Shown here: one piece after another, positions 26,534 through 35,646 of the stretch
Layout: each line of letters begins with the position of its first letter
Position numbering within the stretch: the stretch's first letter is position 1
Source of the DNA: Pseudomonas sp. R84
Lineage (GTDB): Bacteria > Pseudomonadota > Gammaproteobacteria > Pseudomonadales > Pseudomonadaceae
Reading direction: 5' to 3'
DNA: 64,000 nucleotides
Assembly (NCBI RefSeq): GCF_009834515.1
Contig: NZ_CP019426.1
Coordinates: forward strand, 4,267,501 to 4,331,500
Notes under the pieces: generated by a model
What the model was told of the DNA's origin: nothing
Seen by the model: only the letters and a program-made list of their open reading frames with translations
Database searches by the model: none
Translations under genes and position numbers: made by a program

Positions 26534-26860
26534 TTAATGTTGCGTCGCCGCTGGTGGGTCGAGATTGTCCAGCGCGCGGTTGACCAGCAACTCGCCGAGG
26601 ATTGCCAACTGCTGAATCGACAAGGCGAGACTGCGCGGCGAGCCTTGGAGCTCATCGGCCAGGTCAGTGGTCAGAACGTTCAGTGAAGCGAGGGTTTCAC
26701 AAGCGTGGCAGAGCAGCGTGGGCGTATCGATATCGGGGAGGATGGTGAAGAGATGGCTGATGGGATCGGGGTGATGCGGATTGCGTAAGCGGGGGTTGTT
26801 GGCGTCGAAGGATCCTGAATCCATAGGGGATTCGGGAGGGTTTGGCGTTGGTTTTTTCAT
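26534..26860 (-). CDS. DUF6124 (DUF3077-like) family protein, 108 aa
   Basis: The ATG at 26860 has AGAGG ten bases upstream. After a Pro-rich disordered N-terminus, residues about 40-105 form a helical region (LLCHACETLASLNVLTTDLA and LAILGELLVNRALDNL) typical of a Pseudomonas-restricted small-protein family. Function unknown. The gene has an unusually elaborate 5' leader (see 26920-27080) and a co-directional 88-aa gene after it. Family naming is from recall of the conserved helix. Confidence 0.75.
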   Translation of the reverse strand: MKKPTPNPPESPMDSGSFDANNPRLRNPHHPDPISHLFTILPDIDTPTLLCHACETLASLNVLTTDLADELQGSPRSLALSIQQLAILGELLVNRALDNLDPPAATQH

Positions 26861-26919
26861 AAGTAAATGACCTCTAAACATGGGAGAAAAAACTGCCAAA
26901 CTCACTTCCACGAGAGGGT

Positions 26920-27080
26920 GGCAGCTTTGCGCAGGGGTGGAAGTCCGGGGAGGTCGAGAGACCCGGTGCACTCGAGAGTGCTCCTGCGCATAGCTGCCAT
27001 AAGCAAACAATGTTGGCATAAAAACCGCCAACATGTGTTCACAGGCGCACATGCGCTCACGACCAACACCGGACTTCCAC
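26920..27080 (-). ncRNA. Structured leader RNA upstream of the DUF6124 gene, with possible pseudoknot
   Basis: Complementary segments nest as follows (plus coordinates): GGCAGCT 26920-26926 with AGCTGCC 26992-26998; GCGCAGG 26929-26935 with CCTGCGC 26983-26989. Inside these are hairpins GGTC-gaga-GACC (26952-26963) and GCACT-cgag-AGTGC (26968-26981). Outside lie ATGTTGGC/GCCAACAT (27010-27034) and GCGC/GCGC (27045-27056). An 11-bp complement, GTGGAAGTCCG 26937-26947 with CGGACTTCCAC 27070-27080, joins the loop of the outer stems to the distal part. That gives a pseudoknot or an alternative fold. It lies 60-220 nt upstream of the ATG and could control translation or be an independent RNA. Confidence 0.55.
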
Positions 27081-27330
27081 ACCCGACCACTGTGTTTTGC
27101 AGCGGCCAAAGAAGACTATCCCTCCTCCCCCAAACCCACCAGTTCACCACCGCCGCCGCGACTTGCAGGAAAAATCTGCGGGGTCTGAAGGAGCTTTGTG
27201 TAAGACATTTCGGCCGGCATATGCTGCAACGACTTTGTGCTAGCGAATGAATTTGTTGTATCTACACTGCATCGAGTCAATCTTTGGACGAGGATGGCGT
27301 CGGGCAAAAAACAGCCATTCGAAGGGCGCA

Positions 27331-28467
27331 ATGATGGAAATCAAAAGTTTGAAGCTTGCGGATGTCGGACACTTTGGCGACATGGATATTCAGTTTGCCC
27401 CTACCCTGACACACCGCTCGAACATCACGGTGCTGGTGGGAAACAACGGCAGCGGAAAAACCACCATTCTGAAATCCCTGAATATTTGTCTGAGCTGGCT
27501 GATCGCAAAAATTCGCTCCAATAAAGGCAATGGCAAATACCTTGTCGATGAAGATATTCGCAACGGCGCCTCAGGAGCCGTCCTTTCGATTGGCATCAAC
27601 GACGTTTCGCACCCGCGCGCTGTTGACAGTGATGCGGGTTCCGAAAACGAATTGTTCGTATGGGGCGCTGCCCGAAGTCGCCAGGAAGGTGCTGTCTCGG
27701 GCCGTGAATATTTAAACGACGTCAGACTGCTTGCAGACCACTACCGCACTCAACTCACCGCCGACGATAGCGCCTCACTCCCGCTGATCGCTTATTACCC
27801 GGCCGAACGTTGCGTTGTAGAAGTCCCGCTGAAAATCAGCAGCAAACAAGCCGTCGATCAACTCGACGGCTACGACACCAATTTTCACGGGGGTGCCGAT
27901 TTTCGCAGTTTTTTCGAATGGTTCCGTGAACGCGAGGACAGCGAAAACGAAGGCGGGATTTCCGATACCGCACTGGCCGAAATGGCGGAAAAATTCGGTA
28001 CTGACAGCGACGTATGGAAAACCCTGGCCAATGTGAAAGCCTCCACTCGCGATCGCCAATTGACTGCCGTTCGTTCGGCTCTGACTGCGTTCATGCCGGA
28101 TTTCACTAACCTGCGCGTGCAACGCAAGCCGCATCTGCATATGGCAATCGAAAAGCATGGCGCGACATTCAATGTCACTCAGCTCTCGCTTGGCGAAAAG
28201 TCGATGATTGCGTTGGTGGGTGACATGGCCAGGCGTCTGGCGATGATGAATCCATCGATGGACAACCCGCTGCATGGTGACGGCATTGTTCTGATCGACG
28301 AGGTGGAATTGCGCATGGATCCGCAATGGCAGCTCGGTCTGATTGCGCAATTAAGCACGACCTTTCCCAATTGCCAGTTCGTGTTGACCACGCATTCTCC
28401 ACTGGTCGTAGGTGATACCAAAGGTGTGCTGGTTTACCTGCTTGATGAGGGCGATAGCCGTGGGTAG
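27331..28467 (+). CDS. Orphan SMC/RecF-like AAA ATPase
   Basis: 378 aa from ATG at 27331 (a second ATG follows at once; AAGGG upstream). Walker A is VGNNGSGKTTILK near residues 36-48, and the ABC-type signature is LSLGEKSMIALVGDMARRL. Walker B is GIVLIDEVELRMDPQWQ, and the H-loop THSPLVVGD is near the C-terminus. Between them is a non-conserved helical insert instead of long coiled coils, as in AAA_15/AAA_21 proteins of the OLD/PtuA/RloC type. No HNH, Toprim or RT partner gene is adjacent, so it stands alone; a defence role is possible but unproven. Confidence 0.82.
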   Translation: MMEIKSLKLADVGHFGDMDIQFAPTLTHRSNITVLVGNNGSGKTTILKSLNICLSWLIAKIRSNKGNGKYLVDEDIRNGASGAVLSIGINDVSHPRAVDSDAGSENELFVWGAARSRQEGAVSGREYLNDVRLLADHYRTQLTADDSASLPLIAYYPAERCVVEVPLKISSKQAVDQLDGYDTNFHGGADFRSFFEWFREREDSENEGGISDTALAEMAEKFGTDSDVWKTLANVKASTRDRQLTAVRSALTAFMPDFTNLRVQRKPHLHMAIEKHGATFNVTQLSLGEKSMIALVGDMARRLAMMNPSMDNPLHGDGIVLIDEVELRMDPQWQLGLIAQLSTTFPNCQFVLTTHSPLVVGDTKGVLVYLLDEGDSRG

Positions 28468-28523
28468 ACAAGTTGCGGTGAGGGCGTCGGTGTCCGCAAA
28501 TCTGCTGGCAACGCAATAAACAT

Positions 28524-28613
28524 TGTAGGAGTGAGCCTGCTCGCGATAGCGGTGTATCAGTCAACGCTGATGGTGACTGATACACCGCTATCGCGAGCAG
28601 GCTCACTCCTACA
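28524..28613. repeat. REPIN, GTAGGAGTGAGCC type
   Basis: Complete inverted pair around about 30 bp with GTATCAGTCA..TGACTGATAC, placed between the ATPase gene and the convergent DUF4174 gene. Confidence 0.92.
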
Positions 28614-28643
28614 GGGGACGCGTTTTATTCAGTGAGTGTGCGA

Positions 28644-29207
28644 TCAGTCATCCGGCATTTCTGGCGGCTTGGCTGGTTTTGCAGGCTTGGTGGGTTTGGC
28701 GTTCTTCGCGCCTTTTGCTGGTTCCGGCGTAGCAGCAACTGGCGCTTGAGCCGCAGCGGCCGCTTCCTTCTCAGCCATCGGCATGGCATCGATGGTGTCG
28801 AAGATCTTCTTCAAATCCACCGCTTTCGCTTCATCCCCCGACGCCGAGAGTTTGGTCTCGCCGTCCTTGCCCACTAGGAACACCTTCGGGTATGCCCCGG
28901 CACCGAGCTTCAGCGAGCGCAGCAGCGCCATGGTGTCTTGCTGACCCATGTCCTTGCCGTCGAGCTGGCCGGACATGTTGAGGATGGTGTAGACCTTGAT
29001 GTTGCGGTCGGTGACGCCCTTTTTGTTGGCGGGATCCTCCAGCGACTTTTTCAGGGCTACCCACACGGGGTCGACGGTGCTTTGTGCGATCACGATCAGC
29101 GGTCGGGCGCGGCCCATGTCCCCGGCGATGGGCGAATCGTTGTCAGCGGCGAACAAGGGGCCGGCAATCGCCAGCAAGAGTGTCAGGGTCAATGACCTGA
29201 TGAGCAT
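28644..29207 (-). CDS. Exported DUF4174 protein
   Basis: 187-aa precursor from the ATG at 29207, six bases after AGGAG. Signal peptide MLIRSLTLTLLLAIAGPLFAA. The mature part (about 25-130) matches the thioredoxin-like DUF4174 domain (RPLIVIAQSTVDPVW, KVFLVGKDGETKL). A low-complexity Ala/Pro/Lys tail with KPTKPAKPAKPP follows. No CxxC is present, so it is not a thiol oxidoreductase. Role unknown. Confidence 0.82.
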   Translation of the reverse strand: MLIRSLTLTLLLAIAGPLFAADNDSPIAGDMGRARPLIVIAQSTVDPVWVALKKSLEDPANKKGVTDRNIKVYTILNMSGQLDGKDMGQQDTMALLRSLKLGAGAYPKVFLVGKDGETKLSASGDEAKAVDLKKIFDTIDAMPMAEKEAAAAAQAPVAATPEPAKGAKNAKPTKPAKPAKPPEMPDD

Positions 29208-29415
29208 GCGCATCTCCTTTTGATATCCACGCTCTAATGATTGCGCATCGTGGCGATTGTTCCGGGACAACCCGGCAAATATCTTCCGCCTAGTCAGAAG
29301 CTTAGGACAGGCGCGACATTGCGCAACATATCCGAGGTGATCGCAACGCGGATTTGATTACCTTTTATGACCGCATTAGGGTGGCGGTTCTGCCCATGAA
29401 ATGGAGTTCACCCGC

Positions 29416-29880
29416 ATGCACATCGATTACCTGTGCGATCACCCCGAATTGATCGAAGAACTGGCCACGCTCAACTTTCAGGAATGGGGCGAGTTTCGTC
29501 CCGGGCAAACCGTCGAGGACCGTATCGAACACATGCGCGAGTCTTGCGGCAAAGGTGCAGTGCCGAGTGTTGTGGTAGCGCTAGAGGGTTCGCGACTGCT
29601 GGGCGGCGCGCTGTTGATCGAAAGTGATCTGAAGCTGCGCCCAAATCTGACGCCATGGCTGGCGGGGGTTTACGTCAAGGCTGAGGAACGCGGTCGCGGG
29701 ATTGCTTCGCAACTGGTTAATCGAGTGGTTGCAGAAGCGGCGGCGTTGGGTGTGCGGGAGTTGCATCTGTACACCGACACATCGCAGTCGCTGTATGCAC
29801 GACTGGGTTGGGAGGTGGTTGAAGAGCTGGTCTACGACGATTTGCCGGTGACGGTGATGAAATACACCTTCCAACGCTGA
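29416..29880 (+). CDS. GNAT family N-acetyltransferase
   Basis: About 154 aa. The acetyl-CoA binding motif A is clear: WLAGVYVKAEERGRGIASQL (RxxGxG/A) near residue 90, followed by LHLYTDTSQSLYARLGW. I prefer the ATG at 29416 because GGAG lies nine bases upstream; an ATG at 29401 would add five residues and overlaps that site. Substrate unknown. Confidence 0.83.
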   Translation: MHIDYLCDHPELIEELATLNFQEWGEFRPGQTVEDRIEHMRESCGKGAVPSVVVALEGSRLLGGALLIESDLKLRPNLTPWLAGVYVKAEERGRGIASQLVNRVVAEAAALGVRELHLYTDTSQSLYARLGWEVVEELVYDDLPVTVMKYTFQR

Positions 29881-29947
29881 CCCGTATGGCGAGGGCGCTT
29901 ACTCCCTCGCCACAGCTTGATGTTCCGTTGCAGAAATTGAAGTCGGA

Positions 29948-30733
29948 TCAGAACGCCAGTTTGTAACCGATCAGCACCAGCATCGTCGCCAGGCACGGGC
30001 GCAGCACTTCATCGGAGATACGACCGGTAAGGTGGCTGCCGAGCCAGATGCCTGGCAGCGAGCCGACCAGCAAGAAGCCCAGCACACCCCAATCCATATT
30101 GCCCATGCTCGCGTGACCGAGACCTGCGACCAGGGTCAGCGGCACGGCGTGAGCGATTTCGGTGCCGACCAGACGGCGGGTTGGCAGCAACGGATAGAGG
30201 ATAAACAGCGCAACAGTACCGAGGGCGCCCGCACCGATCGAGGTCAGGGCGACCATGGTGCCGAGGATCAGACCGGTGATGACGGTCATCATGTTCAACC
30301 GTGAACCACTCGGGTTGTAATTGCCGCCGGCGCGTTTGTGGGCGAATTCGAGCAAGCGCTTCTTGAAGAAGATCGCCAGCGCCGTGGCGAACAGGACGAA
30401 GCCCAGCGCCTGTTTGATGATGGCGTTCATCGCGTCCGGCGCGGTGTGCAGGGTGCTGAGGAACCACAAGGTCATGGCCACCGCCGGCACGCTGCCGAGG
30501 GTCAGCCAACCGGTGATGGCCCAGTCGATGTTTTTGTTCTTGCGGTGAACGAGGACGCCGCTGGATTTGGTAATGGCGGCGTACAACAGGTCAGTGCCCA
30601 CCGCCGTTGCCGGGTTGATGCCGAACCACAGCAGGATCGGCGTCATCAACGAACCACCGCCGACACCGGTCATGCCGACAATAAAACCCACCACCAGCCC
30701 GGCAATCACCAGGCCGAAATTTGCCAATTCCAT
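29948..30733 (-). CDS. TauE/SafE (TSUP) family sulfite/anion exporter
   Basis: 261 aa with about eight hydrophobic segments in two repeats. The family motif GMTGVGGGSLMTPILL is near residue 20 and SIGAGALGTVALFILYP near 165. Homologues export sulfite or organosulfonates. No sulfur gene is adjacent, so the substrate is open. GGACGG precedes the ATG. Confidence 0.9.
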   Translation of the reverse strand: MELANFGLVIAGLVVGFIVGMTGVGGGSLMTPILLWFGINPATAVGTDLLYAAITKSSGVLVHRKNKNIDWAITGWLTLGSVPAVAMTLWFLSTLHTAPDAMNAIIKQALGFVLFATALAIFFKKRLLEFAHKRAGGNYNPSGSRLNMMTVITGLILGTMVALTSIGAGALGTVALFILYPLLPTRRLVGTEIAHAVPLTLVAGLGHASMGNMDWGVLGFLLVGSLPGIWLGSHLTGRISDEVLRPCLATMLVLIGYKLAF

Positions 30734-30850
30734 TAAACCGTCCAGAAAAACGACAGGAAAAATCTGGCCCGCAGCATAGCGATTTTTCTTATAACCACAT
30801 ATATCGATGCGGTCTATCGTTATGCCATATCGAACTCACCACCGCTTTAC

Positions 30851-30939
30851 TGTAGGAGTGAGCCTGCTCGCGATAGCGGTGTTTCAGTCACTGAGTTCGT
30901 CACTGATAGACCGCTATCGCGAGCAGGCTCACTCCTACA
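30851..30939. repeat. REPIN, GTAGGAGTGAGCC type
   Basis: Full inverted pair between the TauE gene start and the MFS gene end, with TCAGTCACTGAG..CACTGATAGA in the spacer. Confidence 0.92.
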
Positions 30940-30962
30940 GGGGATTTTTGGTGAGCCTTAGA

Positions 30963-32177
30963 TCAATGCACTCGCCGGCCTGGCTTGAAGCTGTGGTTTT
31001 TGTTGATCCACACCGTGGCCAGGGCAATCAGCGACAGAATCAGCAGCGCCCACGGGAACGACATCGCCCCGGCCCGATCGAGCAACAAGCCACCAAACAA
31101 CCCACCCCCGGCGATCGCCACGTTCCACGAAGTGGTGAGCATCGCCTGCACCACGTCAACGTGATCGCCAGCAGAGTCGGCCGCAGAGGTGAGCAATAAG
31201 GTTGCCGAGCCGCCAAACGACAAGCCCCACACCGCCATGCAGGCGTAAATGACCAGCGGCGACGGCGCTGCCAACGCCAACACCAGTGCGGTCAACGCAA
31301 ACACCGCAAGGCTGATCAACGTCAGCCAGCGCAACCAGCGATCCACCAGCATGCCAATAATCCAGATTCCCACCAGCGAACACAGGCCAAACACCAGCAG
31401 CACCAGATCGACCCGGTCAGCCAGCCCGGCCTGCATCAGAAACGGTGCGATGTAGGTGTAGAGAATGTTGTGTCCGAGCATCCACGTCAGCACAACAAAT
31501 AACACCGGCCGCACCCCCGGCAGGCGCAGCGATTCAAGCAGCGGCAGACGCTCCTCGCTGGTTTGCCCCGGACGATCCGGCACCGCAATGAAAATCCACG
31601 CCGCCAGCACCAGAGCCAGCGCCGACATGATCCCGAACGACGCACGCCAGCCGATCAGATTGCCCAGCCACGTCCCTGCCGGCGTGCCCAGTGACAGCGC
31701 CACCGGCGTACCGAGCATGGCAATCGCCAGCGCCCGCCCCTGTTGATGCACCGGCACGATGCCGCGCGCATAACCGGCCATGATCCCCCACGACAACCCC
31801 GCCGCCATCCCGGCGAGGAAGCGCGAGACCAGGGTCAGGCCGTAATGGCTGGAGAACGTGGTGACGGTGTTGAACAGCAGAAACCCGCCGACCGTCATCA
31901 ATAAAACCCGGCGCCGAGGCCAGCCACGCGTGGCGACGGTCAGCGGAATCGCCGCGACAATCGAACCCAATGCATACAGCGTCACCAATTGCCCGGCGAG
32001 CACTTCGCTGACATTGAGGCCGGCACCTATTTGCGGCAGCAGCCCGGCGGGCAGGGTTTCGGTGAGGATGGCGATGAACCCGGTCATGGCAAACGCCAGC
32101 AACGCGGCATAGGGCAGTTTGTCCGCGCGGACGGTGCGGTCGACGCGGCTGAAATCGGCGCTGGCGGGGTCGGTCAT
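30963..32177 (-). CDS. MFS transporter, sugar/drug efflux (AraJ-like)
   Basis: 404 aa from the ATG at 32177; the frame's upstream extension runs through a REP and is not coding. Twelve hydrophobic segments. TGFIAILTETLPAGLLPQI and GWPRRRVLLMTVGGFLLFN are hallmarks of DHA1 efflux proteins (AraJ/NepI group). AAAGGAG lies upstream. Substrate unknown. Confidence 0.87.
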   Translation of the reverse strand: MTDPASADFSRVDRTVRADKLPYAALLAFAMTGFIAILTETLPAGLLPQIGAGLNVSEVLAGQLVTLYALGSIVAAIPLTVATRGWPRRRVLLMTVGGFLLFNTVTTFSSHYGLTLVSRFLAGMAAGLSWGIMAGYARGIVPVHQQGRALAIAMLGTPVALSLGTPAGTWLGNLIGWRASFGIMSALALVLAAWIFIAVPDRPGQTSEERLPLLESLRLPGVRPVLFVVLTWMLGHNILYTYIAPFLMQAGLADRVDLVLLVFGLCSLVGIWIIGMLVDRWLRWLTLISLAVFALTALVLALAAPSPLVIYACMAVWGLSFGGSATLLLTSAADSAGDHVDVVQAMLTTSWNVAIAGGGLFGGLLLDRAGAMSFPWALLILSLIALATVWINKNHSFKPGRRVH

Positions 32178-32280
32178 GACGGGGGCTGCTCCTTTTGACT
32201 CAACTATGGCGGATGATTGTATACAACTTATCCCCGTGCCACGCCACCCACACCGTAAGGACTGACACAACACCAAATCC

Positions 32281-32361
32281 CTGTGGAGCTGCCGAAGGCT
32301 GCGATCTTTTGACCTTATAAACAGCGAGATCAAAAGATCGCAGCCTTCGACAGCTCCTACA
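32281..32361. repeat. REPIN, GGAGCTGCCGAAGGCTGCGATC type
   Basis: CTGTGGAGCTGCCGAAGGCT and its inverse AGCCTTCGACAGCTCCTACA surround GATCTTTTGA..TCAAAAGATC. Lies between the MFS start and the end of the next lipoprotein gene. Confidence 0.9.
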
Positions 32362-32392
32362 GGGGAAAGGTGTTTGCAGACCATCGCGGTGG

Positions 32393-33142
32393 TTATTGCA
32401 CCGGCAAGAAATTCAGGAACAGCAAACTCTGCGCGTAGTTAAGGCCGATCCGCCGGTAACGCTCATCAAGCATCTGCGTGATCAGGTCCAGTCGCGCAAC
32501 GATTTTGCCGAACTCGGTGGCGAAGCTCAGGTTGCTGCCCTCCTCCGAGATCTCATTGGAAAACAGCAGCGGCTGACCTTCCTTGTTCTGTCGCTGGGAC
32601 AAGATCCACGTGGCTTTTTCGATATTGCGTGCGGCGTTGTGAACGAACGTCGGGTTGATCGCGTCCGTCATATAGAACTCGGTGCGATTGCCATGGGCGG
32701 TGACCAGCATGCTGCCGATGGCATAGATGAACGCGCCGACGCGGTCACCGAGAAACTCCGGGCTCATCGCATAGCTGAGCGCGGCCAGATCCTTGCGCCC
32801 GCCAAGCACCGGCAGCGGTTGTTGCTGCTCAATGGCCTGGCGTACCTGTTTCACGGCCGCATGGATGTTGAGAAAGCCTGACTTGCGCAGCTCGTCCGGG
32901 TTGCGCAGGTACAGCTTGGCTTGCAAGCGATAGAGGCTGCTGAGGTTGTCGCGCATCGCCAGCGTGGCCATGCGGTCGACGCTGGTCTGCAGGAACTCCT
33001 GCGGCTTCCCTTCACGCATCTGATTGAAGAAGCCGTTGCCGTCCTGGTGGCTGCAACCGCTGAACAGCAGCGACGACAAACACGCCAGCAACAGGCACGG
33101 GCGGCGGAAAAAAGCAGTGATCAGGGCAAAAACTCTCGGCAT
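32393..33142 (-). CDS. Conserved lipoprotein of unknown function
   Basis: 249-aa precursor from the ATG at 33142. Signal peptide LLLACLSSLLFSGC with the lipid-modified Cys near residue 30. The mature part is helical, with DNLSSLYRLQAKLYLRNPDEL, FIYAIGSMLVTAHGNRTEFY and IVARLDLITQMLDERYRRIG. It resembles a Pseudomonas-type conserved lipoprotein; no enzyme motif is seen. Confidence 0.78.
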   Translation of the reverse strand: MPRVFALITAFFRRPCLLLACLSSLLFSGCSHQDGNGFFNQMREGKPQEFLQTSVDRMATLAMRDNLSSLYRLQAKLYLRNPDELRKSGFLNIHAAVKQVRQAIEQQQPLPVLGGRKDLAALSYAMSPEFLGDRVGAFIYAIGSMLVTAHGNRTEFYMTDAINPTFVHNAARNIEKATWILSQRQNKEGQPLLFSNEISEEGSNLSFATEFGKIVARLDLITQMLDERYRRIGLNYAQSLLFLNFLPVQ

Positions 33143-33498
33143 AAATCTCGAACAGGCACATTCCTGTGCGGCGGGAGTCACCGCATCCTGGCCATGGATA
33201 GAGCCGCTGATTGCGAAAAAGTGCAGTGGTGCGCACGACCAGCCGACCTTCGGCAATGCCTGCCCAACCAATTAGTCTGTCTTTATTGTTGAAATAAACG
33301 ATTAATCGACTATAAATCTTCACTGCGCATACAAATAGCATGACTAGTTATTCTGTAGGAGCTGCCGCAGGCTGCGATCTTTTGACTTTGTTTTTAGAGC
33401 CAAGATCAACAGATCGTCCGAACGCGGCCCGAGCCTTCGGCAGCTCCTACACAGCATCAGCAGCAATTTGAAAACAACAACAAAAAGGAAGGTCAACC
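33143..33498. other. Intergenic region upstream of the lipoprotein and galM genes
   Basis: 356 bp shared by two divergent genes. The first 210 bp contain an A/T-rich stretch (AATAAACGATTAATCGACTATAAA near 33290-33315) that is the likely promoter zone. The rest is a REPIN. No gene is visible. Confidence 0.4.
33354..33453. repeat. REPIN, GGAGCTGCCGCAGGCTGCGATC type, diverged
   Basis: Left arm TGTAGGAGCTGCCGCAGGCT is intact. The right half has an insertion (GATCGTCCGAACGCGGCCCGAGCC) before TTCGGCAGCTCCTACA, so this copy is partly degraded. Confidence 0.82.
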
Positions 33499-34647
33499 AT
33501 GCTTCAATCCCGTCACCTGCTCTCCGGCCTCGGACTGTCCCTGATGATCGCCACCCTCTCCGCGAACGCGGCCGGCCTCAGCGCCGAACACAAAGCCTTC
33601 GGCAAAACCAATGACGGCACGCCCGTCGAGCAATACATCCTGCGCAACAGCCACGGCATGCAAGCCACCGTCATCACCTACGGCGCGACCCTGCAATCGT
33701 TGAAAGTCGCGGACAAGCACGGCAAGTTCGACGACGTCGTGCTCGGCTTCGATGATGTGCAGGGCTACCAGAAAGGCACCGCCTATTTCGGCGCGACCAT
33801 CGGCCGCTTCGGCAATCGCCTCGCCGAAGGCGCGTTCGAACTCGACGGCAAGCGCTATCAAGTGCCGCAGAACGACAAGACCAACGCGCTGCACGGCGGC
33901 ACGCTGGGCTTCGACAAGAAAGTCTGGAAAGCCCAGGAAACCAAGGACAAGGATTCAGTCGGGGTGACCCTGACCTATCTCTCGGCCGACGGTGAAATGG
34001 GCTTCCCCGGCAACCTCACCACTGAGGTGACCTATCGCCTCACCGACAACAACGAACTGCGCATCGACTACAAGGCCAGCACCGACAAACCGACCGTGCT
34101 CAACCTGACCAACCACAGCTACTTCAACCTCGCCGGCGCCGGCAATGGCGACATCCTCAAACAGGTCGCCACCCTGCACGCCAGCCATTACACCCCGGTC
34201 ACCGCCAAACTGATCCCGACCGGCGAACTGGCGCCCGTGGCCGGCACGCCGATGGACTTCAGTAAACCGACCGCGATCGGTACGCACATCAAGGCTGATC
34301 ATCCGCAATTGAAATTCGCCGAGCCGAAACAGGGTGGGTTTGATTTCAACTGGGCGCTGGATACCAAGGGCGATATCGGCAAAGTAGCGACTGAGGTGAG
34401 TGACCCGCAGTCCGGTCGTGTGCTGCAGTTGTTCACCACGGAGCCGGGTGTGCAGTTCTATACCAGCAACTTCCTCGACGGCACGGTCAAGGGCAAGGGT
34501 GGCAAGGTGTATCCGCATTGGGGCGCGTTTACCCTGGAGACTCAGCACTATCCGGATTCGCCGAATCAGCCGGACTTCCCGAGTACTCGGCTTGATCCGG
34601 GGCAGACTTACAGCCACGCCGTGGTGTTGAAGTTCTCCGCCAAGTAA
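33499..34647 (+). CDS. galM: Exported aldose 1-epimerase (mutarotase)
   Basis: 382-aa precursor with an N-terminal signal peptide ending near SANAAG (residue 25), so the enzyme acts in the periplasm. Active-site residues of the GalM family are present: H132 (NALHGG), H206 (LTNHSYFNLAG) and the general base E347 (FTLETQHYPDSPN). It interconverts the alpha and beta anomers of free sugars before transport. AAGGAAGG precedes the ATG. No sugar-uptake genes adjoin it. Confidence 0.92.
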   Translation: MLQSRHLLSGLGLSLMIATLSANAAGLSAEHKAFGKTNDGTPVEQYILRNSHGMQATVITYGATLQSLKVADKHGKFDDVVLGFDDVQGYQKGTAYFGATIGRFGNRLAEGAFELDGKRYQVPQNDKTNALHGGTLGFDKKVWKAQETKDKDSVGVTLTYLSADGEMGFPGNLTTEVTYRLTDNNELRIDYKASTDKPTVLNLTNHSYFNLAGAGNGDILKQVATLHASHYTPVTAKLIPTGELAPVAGTPMDFSKPTAIGTHIKADHPQLKFAEPKQGGFDFNWALDTKGDIGKVATEVSDPQSGRVLQLFTTEPGVQFYTSNFLDGTVKGKGGKVYPHWGAFTLETQHYPDSPNQPDFPSTRLDPGQTYSHAVVLKFSAK

Positions 34648-34654
34648 AAACGAA

Positions 34655-34730
34655 GATCAAAAGATCGCAGCGTGCCGCAGCTCCTACAGTTGATCGTTCC
34701 CCTGTAGCTGCGGCACGCGGCGATCTCTTT
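34655..34730. repeat. Short REPIN, GGAGCTGCGGCACG variant
   Basis: GATCAAAAGATCGCAGCGTG and GCTGCGGCACGCGGCGATCT form an imperfect inverted pair, 8 bp after galM. The central REP sequence differs from the other copies (CGTGCCGCAG). Confidence 0.8.
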
Positions 34731-34799
34731 GCTTTTTGAACCCCTGAGCTATCCTGCTGCCCACTAAAAGGTATAGACACATTCAGCAAGGAGGTTTGC

Positions 34800-35621
34800 A
34801 TGCGTACCCTCGAACTGGCCGGCGTCCAGGTTCCGATCATTGGCCAAGGCACTTGGCGCATGGGTGAAGATCGCTCGGCGCACAAGCGTGAAGTGGCGGC
34901 GCTGCGCACGGGGATAGAGCTGGGCATGACCCTGATCGACAGCGCCGAAATGTACGCCGAGGGCGGTGCCGAAACCGTGGTCGGCGAAGCCATTGCCGGC
35001 CTGCGCGATCAGGTATTTCTGGTGAGCAAGGTCTACCCGCACAACGCCAGCCGCAAAGGCATCCCGCAGGCCTGCGAGCGCAGTCTGCGGCGGCTCGACA
35101 CCGATTACATCGACCTCTATCTGTTGCATTGGCGCGGCCAGTATCCGCTGGAAGAAACCGTCGAGGCCTTCGAACGCCTGCGCGAGGACGGCAAGATCGG
35201 CCGTTGGGGTGTGTCGAATTTCGATGTCGACGATCTCGAAGAGCTCTCCAGTTCAGCCTGCGCGACCAATCAGGTGCTCTACAACCTCGAAGAGCGCGGC
35301 ATCGAATTCGATCTGCTGCCGTGGTGCCAACACCAACGCATGCCGCTGATGGCCTACTGTCCAATCGGCCAAGGCGGTGCCATGCTCGCCGAGCCTGTAT
35401 TGAAAGACATTGCCGCTCGTCACGGTGTAACCCCCGCGCAGGTTTCGCTGGCGTGGATTCTGCGTCAGGATGGTGTGATTGCGATTCCCAAGGCTGTGCG
35501 ACCGGAGCACGTGCAACTCAATGCACAAGCCCCGCAACTGCAACTGGAGGCCGGGGATCTGGCGGCGCTGGACCAGGCGTTTCAAGCGCCACAACGCAAG
35601 CAGCGGCTGGCCATGGTTTGA
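34800..35621 (+). CDS. Aldo/keto reductase
   Basis: 273-aa NADPH-dependent oxidoreductase of the AKR superfamily (TIM barrel). The catalytic tetrad is complete: D47, Y52, K77 and H110 (LIDSAEMY, LVSKVYP, DLYLLHW). C-terminal cofactor residues lie in AIPKAVRPEHVQLN. AAGGAGGTTTGC gives a strong ribosome binding site. The next gene begins 25 bp later and may be co-transcribed. Confidence 0.9.
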   Translation: MRTLELAGVQVPIIGQGTWRMGEDRSAHKREVAALRTGIELGMTLIDSAEMYAEGGAETVVGEAIAGLRDQVFLVSKVYPHNASRKGIPQACERSLRRLDTDYIDLYLLHWRGQYPLEETVEAFERLREDGKIGRWGVSNFDVDDLEELSSSACATNQVLYNLEERGIEFDLLPWCQHQRMPLMAYCPIGQGGAMLAEPVLKDIAARHGVTPAQVSLAWILRQDGVIAIPKAVRPEHVQLNAQAPQLQLEAGDLAALDQAFQAPQRKQRLAMV

Positions 35622-35646
35622 GCCAGCGGCTGGCGAGGGCTTCGCG

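Noticed and set aside
26880-28467. Retron (structured RNA next to a PtuA-like ATPase)
   Set aside because: No reverse transcriptase gene is present and the RNA is on the opposite strand, in the leader of another gene.
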